Assembly: GCF_029867415.1 (NCBI RefSeq) | Contig: NC_081184.1 | Location: forward strand, 71,794,116-71,858,115 | Source: Vicia villosa | Taxonomy: Eukaryota; Streptophyta; Magnoliopsida; Fabales; Fabaceae | Length of the DNA: 64,000 nt | Reading direction: 5' to 3' | In this document: one piece after another, positions 33,422 to 44,665 of the stretch | How the letters are laid out: each line of letters opens with the position of its first letter | Position numbering within the stretch: position 1 is the first letter of the stretch | The notes under the pieces: generated by a model | Told to the model about the DNA's origin: nothing | The model's database searches: none | Seen by the model: only the letters and a program-made list of their open reading frames with translations | Program-made: the position numbers and the translations under genes

Positions 33422-36400
33422 TGTTGCACCCCAAAATTTTCCCTCTTTCTCTGTGCTTTAAGTTATGGAAGACATTTATTTCGTCGTTCGAAAAGTAAGA
33501 AAAATAATAAAGAGTTTCTCATCTGAGTGTGTGAGCTTGTTAAGATCCAACGGAGGTTAATTGGATTGTGTGTTGAGGTTGCTTTTATGCTTAAGTCAAC
33601 TTTGTCTTCAAAGATTAGTCAAGGCATTGCTATTAATTGATAAATCAAGGCACTATTATGCATTCCAATTTATTGATGGTTTATCGTACAAGTTTGGTTC
33701 GAATTAAGGAATCGAGATTGAATTTGGGGTCCATTGAAGTTTGCAAGTGGATTGAGATTTATTCACCAAAAATATACATTCAAATTCATTGTTCAATTCA
33801 TCATTATCCATACAATATCCATATTTCCATTACAAAATATAGTATTATCCATTACACATCCAAATCCATGATTCAGTCGGGAGAAAATACATAAAAACAC
33901 TTTTGGTATATGGTTTCTAATGCTAATCATCCTGACAAATTTGTTCACATATCCAGGCTGCACAAGACATCACAGAAACCGAACCAAAAATCCTGCATTC
34001 ATTCAAAACCACCTGCAACTTCAATCTTAAACCGACCCCTGCATAAAAACCGGTTCAATCTCAGCTCAGCCCAGAAAACCGGTTCAAAAATTCAGAAGTT
34101 TAATACAGTGATAAAAGAGGATCAATAACAGTTCAGGAAAGAAAACTCAGAAAGAGACCAAGAGAAAATCAGCGAGAACAAAAAACTCAGAAAAAACTCA
34201 GAATAGAAAAAAAGAAGAACCAAGAACGTAACAAACTTATCTCATCCGAGAGCTCTCTGAATTCACCTTCATCATCTTCAAATCTTCCTCTCCCAATTCG
34301 AACAATCATCATCACCGAGCCATTGTTCTTCACTCTTGAATCCTTTCTCCATATTCAACGCTACATCATCATCGATCTACAAGAACGACTCGGTTTTCAT
34401 CATCGTCTTCACCACGACATCAACTGCACAGAAGAAGGAGAAGAAGAAATGAGAATCTGAAAAACGAAAGCAAAAGATTAACGTGTGATTACATTGATTT
34501 CTCATTACCGACGCTATCATCACATCGCAACAACAACAACATCCCGCCTTCGTCATCGATCCTCGGCAATCCTCATCGAGATACATCTTCGGCATCAACG
34601 AGGCAACGACCTCACCTTTGGCCACAACAACAACAAAATGCAGAAACGGAAGGAGATTGGGACGAGAACGAGATACGAGATCGAGACATTGAGAGGCGAA
34701 ACGAACAGATCGAGAGCGGAGACGGAGAGGTTCGAATCGAGAGTGAGGCGATAGAAGAGAGTTGAAACGAGAGGATGATGAGAGGGATCCATTTGCTCAC
34801 GGCGGCGAATCGAAGAAGCCACCAGAAAAGGAGACCTCCGCCGCGCCGTTGAATCGTGAGAAGAGGAAATTTGTTTTGCTCAGAGAAATTCCAATGTCAC
34901 CCTAACGTAAACCTAATCCTCTTCTTTAATCTTAGTTTTTTTTTATTAACGATAATTTTGACTTGGTTAATAGGAATTAATTGATATTGATTATGTTTAA
35001 TGGATCATAAAGTCTGAGCTAATATGCATTTGATATGATTAATGGGTCGATCAATTGAATACTGAGATTATTGTCAACAAAAGTTGAATGTAATTGGATC
35101 AAACAAAATTGAACAATCTTTGGGCCTTATCACGAAAATGCTGATCTCCATACCCCTGTGAGCCCGCTACACCCGCTATTTTTGGCTGAAACTATAACAA
35201 AAAAGCTATTGGGCTAAACAAAGTGGGCCTGCGCCCTCATCTTCACTCTGCACCATCATTTCCATAATAAACCCCCTGTTTCTCATATTTCTTGCTAGTA
35301 TTTAGATTTCTTCACATGTTTTCTTTTGATTAAACAATATATAATAAAAACAATTTTCTTGTGAGATTTTAGCATAGTAAAACATGTAAAAAAATCATTT
35401 GTGTGTTCATTTTTAGATATAAAATGCTATGAAAAATATTGTATTTTGTTAGCTTCTTAACATGATAAAAAATGAATAAAAACATGTAATATTTTGCTTG
35501 TTAGATTTTTAATATTTTGTACATAGTTTTGTTCTCTTACTTTGAGATAAAAATGTCATAAAAAAACAATTTAATCTTGCTAGATTTTCTTTTAGAATTC
35601 ATTTAGAATTTAATTTCTCTTATTTTCTATGGTCGGTGCATGCTTCCTTGTTATTACTGATGCGTTTGCTGAGATGTGCGAGGTACTTCGAGAGAGCCCT
35701 CGATTGAGATTCGACTTGCTTTGTGTTCCACTTTATTTGTGGGACACGAATTCGCTTCCAGTGCGATTGATATGCGTCGTGTTCCACTTTATTTGTGGGA
35801 CACGAACCTATTTCCGATGCCGGTCACCCGATCTCTCAGTCATTGAGATGTATATTCCTGCATTGTCTGGCTTGTGTTCTCTTGCAGGTTGCTTATGTGG
35901 TTATGCTCGACGTGTACCACATGTCGCTCGTGATTTACTTTCACGACGACGCTTTCTGACTCGCTTTGCTTGACGATGGCTTACTCGAAGTATTCCAGAC
36001 TTTCCTGCTTACGCTTGCTAGCTCATTGCGGATTTGCTATCCGTTCAGTATTGGCCCCTTGTCCCTTTTACCGCTTTCCGCATCATCCTATAACATGAGA
36101 AGTAGGACTTAGACATGCATCTGGCCAAGCCCTCGAAAGAGGCTCTGTTTTTGTTGGTGTGTTTATATTTGTGCTTTGCGGCAGGGAGTCACGGTGTAAT
36201 AAGTCCTATATGGCACTCCGTTAAGTCCTCATGGAAGGCATGCGGAAAGGGTTAGCAATCAACCCCCGCCTACTCTCATCGAGTCTGTTCAGTATGCGCA
36301 CGCTACGCGTCGCTCGCTTCTGTACCTGCACAAGATCTTGTTATCGAGTATGTCTGGAAAAGGGTTCATGTAGCCGGACCCCCGCCTTTCCTATAGCTCG

Positions 36401-37239
36401 CGTTGTTCGACGTTGACGCTCGGTGTACGCACGCACCGTTTTCCTTTACGATCCGTGACGGCTTGGTTGCTGAGAGGGATACGCTCCTCTTATCTATGGC
36501 CCGATCATTTTCGCGAGGTCTAATGCTTGGTTGACTTGGGTTGAGTTGCTCCCCTTGGCTATGGCGGGACCGCTTTTCTACCATTCGGTCAGTGCCGTTG
36601 GTTTGTTTGCTTTACGAGCGGATGCTCGTTTGTGTGCTATTTGTTTGCTTCCCTTTTCCCCCGTAGGTTGTTAGTTTAGTTTAGACTTGTACATTTTGTA
36701 TGATAACATTAGGTAGCAAGCTTTCCCCCTTAGTTTAGGTTTTCCTCATGCATTCTTTAAAACACAAACTACACTCTTTGATTTTCTTTTCTTAAGAGCT
36801 TGTTATTTCCGCTCCATTCCCAGCATAAGTCTCCAAAGGTCGAGCAGCGGAGTGTGAATGTAACCTGTTCACCTAAAAAACACAAAACAAACAGAAATTA
36901 GTTAGCCGGGCTACGGTAGCTCTGGTTCTGCAAAACAGATACGTAGGCAGCGGGGTAGGGCCCGTGCGAGCATAATCCTTTCTTTTCCCTACATTATGCA
37001 TTCATTTTAGTCCAGATTAGCGCATTTTGCTTACACACCCATAGGTTTAGACATAAGCATGGATACCATCGAGTACGATGGGCGCGAGGGGTGCTAACAC
37101 CTTCCCCTCGCGTAACCGACTCCCTTACCCTTTTTCTCTATTCGTGAGACCGTTGTTTGTTTTGTGGTTTGCTGGCATTCCCTTCCTTTTCAGGATAAAT
37201 ATGTTAGTGGCGACTCTGTTAATTTTCGCGGTAGCGACA
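33422..37239 (+). repeat. Tat/Ogre-type 3' LTR
   Basis: It starts TGTTGCACCCC and ends GTAGCGACA. It contains the same end landmarks as the 5' copy: GGGTGCTAACACCTTCCC at 37089-37106 and TGGCGACTCTG at 37208-37218. By eye it differs from the 5' copy by about 27 substitutions and a few indels over 3.8 kb. Confidence 0.94.
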
Positions 37240-37244
37240 GAAGG

Positions 37245-38482
37245 CATAGAAGTGGTTTGAGCATTCATCCCAGTGCTACTAAAATGTATCAAGATTTGAG
37301 GAAATTGTTTTGGTGGCAAGGTATGAAGAAGGATATAGCGGAGTTTGTTTATTCATGTTTGACTTGTCAAAAGTCAAAGATTGAACATCAAAAGCCGTCT
37401 GGTTTGATGCAACCGTTATCTATTCCAGAGTGGAAGTGGGATAGTATCTTTATGGATTTTGTTTCGGGTTTGCCAAGAACATCAAGTAATTGTGAGGCAA
37501 TTTGGGTCGTTGTGGATAGATTGACGAAATGTGCTCATTTTATTCCGATAAGGATGGACTATTCGATGGAAAGACTTGCTATAAGTTATACATTGAGAAG
37601 ATTGTGTGTTTACATGGTATTCCGTCAAGTATCGTTTCAGATAGAGATCCAAGGTTCACTTATAGATTTTGGGAAGGTTTGCAAAGTGCTTTGGGTACGA
37701 AGTTGCGTTTGAGTTCGGTGTATCATCCGCAAACTGATGGTCAATCGGAGAGGACTATTCAGTCACTCGAAGATCTTTTGAGGTCTTGTGTTTTGGAACA
37801 AGGAGGAAATTGGGATAGTTTCTTACCTTTGATTGAGTTTATGTATAACAACAGTTTCCATTCTAGTATTGGAATGGCACCTTTTGAGGCTCTTTATGGT
37901 AGAAGGTGTAGAACTCCATTGTGTTGGTATGAATCGGGAGAGAGTGCTATGGTTGGACCCGATTTAATTCAAGAGACTACGGATAAGATTAAGATGATTC
38001 AAGAGAAGATGAAGGCTTCTCAAAGTCGTCAGAAGAGTTACCATGATAAGAGGAGGAAGGCTCTTGAGTTTGAGAAGGATGAACATGTGTTTCTTCGAGT
38101 TACGCCAATAACGGGTGTTGGTAGAGCGTTGAAGTTGCGTAAGTTGACGCCGCGTTTCATTGGTCCTTATCAGATTTCAGAGAGGGTAGGTGAAGTGGCA
38201 TATCGGATTGCATTGCCAACGTCTCTTTCTAATCTTCACGATGTGTTCCATGTGTCTCAATTGAGAAGGTACATTCCGGATCCATCGCATGTGGTTCAAT
38301 TAGATGATGTTCAAGTTAAGATAATTTGACGGTCTATGCGAATCAAAGATCGAGAGGTGAAGAAGCTTCGTGGTAAGGAGATTTCTATGGTGAAAGTGAT
38401 ATGGGGTGGAGTCGCCGATGGTAATATCACTTGGGAACTCGAGGATAAGATGAAGGGATCGTATCCGGAGTTGTTTGTTTGA
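37245..38482 (+). pseudogene. Tekay integrase and chromodomain, frameshifted
   Basis: This is the rest of the Tekay pol after the inserted element. The integrase zinc finger (HRSGLSIHP... CLTCQKSK) leads. The catalytic D,D-35-E residues are visible at 37455-37457 (FMDFV), 37640-37642 (SDRDP) and 37748-37750 (QSERT), with the expected 35 residues between the last two. A frameshift lies near 37580 after MERLA. After DVFHVSQLRRYIPD the frame meets a stop at about 38327. The chromodomain then follows (REVKKLRGKEISMVKVIWGG ... ITWELEDKM, ending at 38482), the type that directs integration to silent chromatin. Confidence 0.92.
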
Positions 38483-38508
38483 GGTAATTTTCGAGGCGAA
38501 AATCTTTT

Positions 38509-38521
38509 AAGTGGGGGAGAG
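38509..38521 (+). other. Tekay polypurine tract
   Basis: AAGTGGGGGAGAG lies immediately before the 3' LTR. Confidence 0.85.
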
Positions 38522-38522
38522 T

Positions 38523-40914
38523 TGTAACATCCTATTTTTATTAGATTTTATTTAATTATGATTATTTGATATTTGATAATTGTTTGTGTGTTTATTTAAT
38601 TATTGTTTGAGCAATAATTATTTGATTGTGTGGTAATATATTACTTAGCTAATTAATAAATGTTAGGATTATATTAGAATTAGCTATTGGACTTAATGGG
38701 AATTAGAAATGAGAATAGTGGATGGGTTAAGCCCAATGAGATAATGAAAGTTAGAAGAGAATTTTATGAGTTAACCTAAAATTAGATAGAAAGATAGAAA
38801 GAAAAGTAGAGAAGAGAAAAGAGGCAAAAGAGTAGAAGAGAGAAGAGAAGAGGATTGTAGATTTCTTGAAGTTAGAAGGAGAAATTCAAGAGGTAAGGGT
38901 TTGAATCCAAGTTCTTATAGTTACATGATTGGGCAATGTGTGTTTGTGTAATCTTTCATCTCTTCATCTCATAGTTTTGGAAAAGTTAGGGTTTATGAAC
39001 AAATGCATGAATTGATGATTTGAAATGTGTTTAGTTGATGTTTAATGATGTTATGATGTTAGAAGACCCATAACATGTGTTGTATTTGTGTTTATAACAT
39101 GTATTCCACTGTTGTTCATAATGGTTGGTGTTTTCCAACTTGATTGGGTTGAGTTTAGGGGTTTTGGGATGAGTTTCATATGCTGTTTTCTGTGTTTGGG
39201 ATTTTCTAAAATTCGCCAGTTCGCGCCGCGAACCTCCTGGCAGAAACTTGGGAAGATTTGGTTCACTCAGTTCAAATCGCGAACCTTAGTTGGCGCCACG
39301 AACTGCTTGGCAGAAAGTCTGGAATATTTGATTTACTCAGTTCGCGCCGCGAACTTTATTGGCGCCGCGAACCCTATTTTACATAACTTTTTCCAAGCTT
39401 TGAAATGTCATAACTTTTGATTCGTAACTCCTTTTTAGGAGCCGTTTGAAGCATATTGAAGCTTAATTAATTGCCTATATGATAGAATAGAATGGATTGG
39501 CACTTGTTTGATTAATTATGATGATAATTGAGAATAATATTTCATTATGGATGTATGTTATGGATGAATTGTTAATGATCAATGTTCATGGATGTATTAT
39601 GTGGTATGATAACCGTGAGTTATGTGATTGATTGCTAAATGATAATTGACACTTGATATTGGTGGAATGTCATGTTGGGCAATGTTGTGCAAGGTTGGAA
39701 AGATGCGATTGTGTAGTTTAAGAGATAGAGAGACCGTCTTAAATGCATGAGTCTTGTTTTGTTGCACACGTACACAAGCATGAGTCTTTGAAAGTGGCAA
39801 TGTTGGGTAATCTCGCGAAGGTAATTTTCTTGTCCCAAACCTAACGAGTTTGGGATTTGAAAGCTTAACCAGAATGGGGCTTTGAGGTGGTTATCTAGTC
39901 TTGAGAGAATGAGAATCGCCATGACCGGAAATGATAACGGAGGGATCCACATGCATATCGCATCGAGTCACACTTGAGTCGCATGTGTCGGTGTGAAATG
40001 TTGTTATTTGTGATTATGTGGTATGAATGTGTGGATGTGAATTTGATTGATATGCATATATGTGGAATGATGAATCATTTGATATGAATTAGAGAATGTG
40101 ATGAGAATGAGATATATGTGATTGATACATATTTGATGTGAAATGTGGAATATATGTATATGTACGAGTGATATATGTGTATATATTTAGAATCGTCAAT
40201 ATGTGAGATTGTGAATTTGATTGGGATGCTTAATGGTATGGAACATGTTAACTTTATATCGGAGATAAATACATGTTTTGTGAAGAGTGATGAATTCTTG
40301 AAATGTATGCTTAATTATGTTGCATTTCCCATTATTATGTTTTCTATAAGAAGTTGGATTCTCACCCTTCTGTTTGAATGTTATCCTTTGTTGATAACGT
40401 GCAGGTTCGGACGAGTAGTAGCTTATCCGAGGATTTAGCCGAGGAGCTCCTGAGTTTTGTTATTGGGTTAGGTAGCGAGTCATATGCTCTGATCATGTAA
40501 CACTTGGGGGGAATTTTCTTTAGACTTATGCTTATGTTTGAATATTGCTATTCCTATGTTTTGTTGGATATTCGGATGTATTTGTTGAGACCTCGGATAT
40601 GTTGTTTAAAGCTATGTGGCCAAGATTATGGATTTAAATGTTAATTCGAATTTAGTAGATGAATATAGTATGGGATATATTCATTGCAATTTCAATAGAA
40701 ATTCAATTGTTTTTCCGCAAGCGTTTATGCATAATGTAGGAAAGCATGAGATATACATTTATGTTACAAATATGATCTTTGCATATTAAGAATGTTGGAT
40801 GTTTTGTTTTGGGTTTTCATTGTGATTGAAAATAACATGTGACTCTCTTTTCCTTATGCATGATTACTCTGTGTGATTGAATGATATATTTGGGGTTAGA
40901 AAAGAGGTGTTACA
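38523..40914 (+). repeat. Tekay 3' LTR
   Basis: It starts TGTAACATCC and ends GAGGTGTTACA, followed by the target duplication CTATT. The palindromic GC motif is present five times (39219-39373) but in a different arrangement from the 5' LTR: one unit is lost after the first, and one is gained at the end. Confidence 0.95.
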
Positions 40915-40919
40915 CTATT

Positions 40920-41399
40920 CACATATACTTGTTATCATACGCTTTCTTATATTGTTATGATATCTCACCCTTCTATTTGAATGTTACCCCTATGTTGGTA
41001 ACGTGCAGGTAATCAGGAATTAAGGCTAAATACATTCGATAGTTTGAGTCGATGTCGTTGCTCTGATACGTAATACTCAGGGGGATGAACGCTAATTGTT
41101 TTACTATTTTTTTCGTTGAAGTATTTTCACGGCTTGATGCAGATTCTGTTGGATTAAGATGTTATGATGTCTTAAAAGTTAAATCATGCTGAATTCCGCT
41201 GCCTAATTAAAGTTTTTTTTGGAAAATTAATTATGTCGTATTTAGTTCATCCAAGTTAATAGTGTTATGTATATTTTGTTCAAAAATGTGAGCACTTGTA
41301 TGATGTTTTTTTGAATGTAGCATCCCATTTGATGTTGTTTGGAATTTAATTACTTTGATTGTTTATTTAAATATAACAATAGGGAAATGGGGTGTTACA
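40920..41399 (+). repeat. Solo LTR (Tekay-type), right part
   Basis: This continues from 8798. It has the tail landmarks GGTAACGTGCAGGT, CTCTGATACGTAATACTC and the terminal GGGGTGTTACA ending at 41399, followed by the duplication TTCTT (41400-41404). Confidence 0.85.
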
Positions 41400-41404
41400 T
41401 TCTT

Positions 41405-42060
41405 GGTTAGCCTTAAATAAAACCAAGTTTTAGTTCATGCTAAGATTGGTATTGAGAGCTTGCTTTGGTTCGAGATCAGTCAGTGTTAAAATCTCACATG
41501 TTCTTGGTTAGCGCGATATAACACCAAGTTACGATTCAAGCTTTTCCATGTGCTAAAATATTGCTTAGGATAGAGATCATGCCGGTGTTAAAATATCATA
41601 GATTCTTGGTTAACATGATATAAAACCTAGGTTTGTTTCGAGAGCTCAACCTTGTGTTAATATCTCTCCCATGTTTAAGATCAGCCAGTGTAAAATCCTG
41701 GTTTAAAGCTTGGAGACTAATCGCTCCAAGTTTCTTGTCAAAATAAGACTAGCCGCTTTGATCCATCATTTGGAAGGAAGACTCATCGCGTCTCTCTGTG
41801 TTTTTTGTTTGGTTGGCAGTTAGTCAAAAACTTCTCTTTCCTTTGTATAAATGGGTTCTTGAGTTCAACCTACTAAATTTCTAAATTTATGTTACTTTCC
41901 GCATTTTAATTTTTGAATTTTATTTTGCAGTGTTTAATTTTGAAACTTTTCTAAAAAAATTTAAAATATGAAATTGATCCAAATAGTTTTTCTAACTTAA
42001 GTTTCTATGAAATAGACAATTCATCTCCCTCTTGTGTGAAGTCACATGTCCAAGCATATT
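41405..42060 (+). repeat. Decayed LTR-like repeat, right part (outermost layer)
   Basis: The first half carries an irregular repeat of about 90-120 bp with GTTAAAAT(A/C)TCA and TTCTTGGTTA phrases (41400-41640). Later come a TATAAAT box near 41848 and a CTTTCCGCATTTTAA stretch typical of copia LTR tails. It joins a minus-strand copia pol relic near 42060. The family is not certain. Confidence 0.45.
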
Positions 42061-42336
42061 CCAACAATAATATAATATTTTCTAATCTAGCAACAAGATA
42101 AAAAATTTCATCAAAGTTTATTCCTTCTTCTTGATTGTAGCCTTAGGCCACTAATCTAGCCTTATTTCTAATAATGATACCATTTTCTTCTAGCTTTCGT
42201 TTGAAAACCCATTAAGATTCAATGGTGTGCTAATATTTTGGCCTTGGAAATAAATCCCAAACTTTTTTCTTTTTTTCAAATTTGATTTAGCTCCTCTTGC
42301 ATAGCTAGAATCCATCAATCATCATCTAAGGCTTCT
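42061..42336 (-). pseudogene. Old copia RT N-terminal relic
   Basis: Reading on the minus strand, the junction between integrase and reverse transcriptase of a Ty1/copia pol is recognisable in several frames: an acidic segment before MQEELN, then KWVFKRKLEENG, then NKARLVA and YNQEEGINFDE. Stops and frame changes show an old copy. The rest of its pol to the right is at 48701-49565, separated by the solo LTR. Confidence 0.7.
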
Positions 42337-44616
42337 GTTGCACCCTCAAATTTGCCCTCACATAGTTAAGACAATTTGTTTCAAGAAGCCCCTTAAGCAA
42401 TGTGTCTCCAATTAGGGTTTTGATTTCTCTCAAGGAAAAGGAACTTCAAGGCATCAAGTGGATTTCATAGAACCTCATATGTCTCAAGTTATCTACATCC
42501 CAAGTTTCAAGCCTCACAATGAAAGATTGCTCAGTTAATTACTCAAATGATCAACAATCGACTATGTTGGACCCAAAAGTCAACTAAGGTCAATGTACAG
42601 TCAAACTTCAATATTTTTGGTCAACATCAAGTATTTGAGGTCACATTCATCATTTGGTCAAAGGTTGATCATGATTCATCAAGGAAATCTCAAAGATCAT
42701 CAAAAATCAAAGTTCCTAAATTAGGGTTTTTTAGTTAAAAGTCAACTAAACTTTGACCAATCATAACTTTCACGTGCTTCATCAGAAATTTCCCAAAGCT
42801 CATCACGTGCTTCATCAAGTGGAATTCATGGTTTCCTATAGGCTTCAAAGTATCCTCATACCAAGTTTCAAGCTCTAATTCATAAGACTGCTCAGTCAAC
42901 AGTTCCAATGGTGAACAGTCGACTAGTTTGACCCAAAAGTCAACTATGGTCAAATTACAGTCAAAACTCCTGATTGTTTGGCCAACATCAACATTTTGAA
43001 GTTACATTTATCATTTGATCAAGGTTTAATCATGATTCATCAAGAGAAGCTCAAAAATCATCAAAAGGAAAAGCTTCTAAATTAGGGTTTAAGGAGAAAA
43101 AGTCAACTCGACTTTGACTGGCCATGAATCTCTCATACTTTATCAGAAATGGTCCAAACAAAGCCTATTCGAAAGGAAATTTCATTCTACACAACTTTGA
43201 TGTTGGGCCCAAATCCAAGAAATGCACCATTTGGGAGATATGAGCCAAAACATAACAGGTCCTTCTAAAAGTCAACATAAAGTCATCTTTTCACAAAGAA
43301 GTGTACACGAACATGGAAACTTAAATAAAGATGAAACAAAAAGGATCTTTTAGAGGACTCTTTGAGCTTTCTAAAAAGTATGATAACACCTTCATATGAT
43401 TAAAAATGAGGGAGATATGTTTGGTGCAAGTTGGTCGATTTTCAAGAAAAGGGCAAAACCCTAATTGGCAAATTTTCAATTTTTGAGTATTGGGCTTTGA
43501 CTTTTGGTTTTCTCACGTGATTTTAAGCTCATGAGAGGCCCATAAACCAAATATTATTTATCTCTTGATTTTATTGCATTTTTATTTGAATTTATTCAAT
43601 TAAATTCAATTTAAAATCAAAGAAATCATAAAATAAATAATGAAGGATTATGTGATCAATATTACAAATCAAAGTCAATCTAAAACCAATCCTAAGGCCA
43701 ATAAATCGCGAGAATCATGTAGGAAATAGAATGGGATTCAAAATAGAAATATTTGATCAAAGAATCAAAACATATTTTCTCACCATCAAAGCAATCAATT
43801 CAATGGATTCTTTCCAAAACTATTGACCTAATTCTACTCCCCTATATATTCACAAGAAAACTCAGCCATTGGGACGATTTTTTTGCAGCCAAGAACATAG
43901 GTTTCAAACTTCAAAGTTTCACCAAAACTAGGGCAAACGCAAACCTTAGTCTCCAGCCACTTTCAGCCGATTTCAAGGCTCTATTCACACTCCTGAGTCT
44001 TCCAAGGATTGAGCCAGACCTTTACATCTTCCTAAAGCAGCCTCAGATCGCATCGTCCAGTGTCACCGGTTTGGTAAATTTTGTAAATTTGTTTCTCATT
44101 ATCCATGCATTGTTATCATATATAATGTGTTTAGTCGTGTTCAGGATGTTATTTAAGACACTTCTAACGTGTAATATGCAAGATTTAAGGCTTATATCAT
44201 GTTACGACATTGAAGGGCTTTGAGGTACTGTCACCTTCGAACCCACTGATGCAGAGCGTTTCAGCCAAAAAGAACCTTACTATCGTGATCGCAATGATTG
44301 ATTTATGTGATCTGGGCTTTTAGTTCGCATTGAATGATTGAGTTTGCAGGTTTTACAAATGATGGCAATCGGAGAAGGAGGTGGAAATAGCCGTCGACGG
44401 TGGTTTGAAAACCGAGTGAGCCGGTCAACACACGCGTGGCCCTTTCACTCACTCTCATTGGACGGTCAATCAGTCCACTTTCTCTTCCCGCTTATGAGTT
44501 GTTAATTTACATATCTGGGCCCCACTTTAGACTCAGCCTTTTTATTGACCAATTAGTTGACGTTTCTTTATTTATTATTTGATAATAAACTTGTTTACAG
44601 ATTGAAAACACAGTAG

Positions 44617-44665
44617 GAATGGCAGATGGTTCACGTGAATGACCTAGAGGACCTGGGCTCGATCC
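44617..44665 (+). repeat. tRNA-like A/B-box segment in LTR, first copy
   Basis: A possible B box, GGCTCGATCC (44656-44665), resembles the RNA polymerase III consensus GGTTCGANTCC. A weak A-box-like GGCAGATGG precedes it by about 25 bases. There is no foldable cloverleaf, so it is not a tRNA gene. Confidence 0.4.

Larger units (their letters stand above)
14405..37239 (+). mobile_element. Tat/Ogre-type non-autonomous LTR element (LARD-like), interrupted
   Basis: Two LTRs of 3830 and 3818 bp bound an internal region of about 6.9 kb once the nested Sirevirus is removed (about 14.6 kb in all). The ends are TG...CA and the perfect duplication GAAGG flanks it (14400-14404, 37240-37244). The primer site TGGCGACTCTGCTGGGGA is the Tat/Ogre type, reported as arginine-tRNA complementary. 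I find no gag, protease, reverse transcriptase or integrase anywhere inside, only short repeats. LTR differences counted by eye are about 27 substitutions (0.7%), so it moved recently and must have used proteins from a relative. It sits between the RNase H and integrase parts of the Tekay pol. Confidence 0.9.
8799..40914 (+). mobile_element. Ty3 chromovirus (Tekay type), complete but interrupted
   Basis: This is a full LTR retrotransposon with 2391- and 2392-bp LTRs (TGTAACATC...GTTACA), an initiator-methionine primer site, gag, protease, reverse transcriptase, RNase H, integrase, chromodomain and a polypurine tract. It is flanked by the perfect 5-bp duplication CTATT (8794-8798, 40915-40919). 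Without the 22.8-kb insert in pol it would be about 9.3 kb. By eye the two LTRs differ by roughly 75 substitutions (about 3%). With a commonly used plant rate of 1.3e-8 per site per year this suggests about a million years. Several coding lesions make it inactive. Confidence 0.93.

Noticed and set aside
44617..44665. Possible tRNA gene
   Set aside because: Only box-like words are present; no acceptor stem or cloverleaf can be formed.
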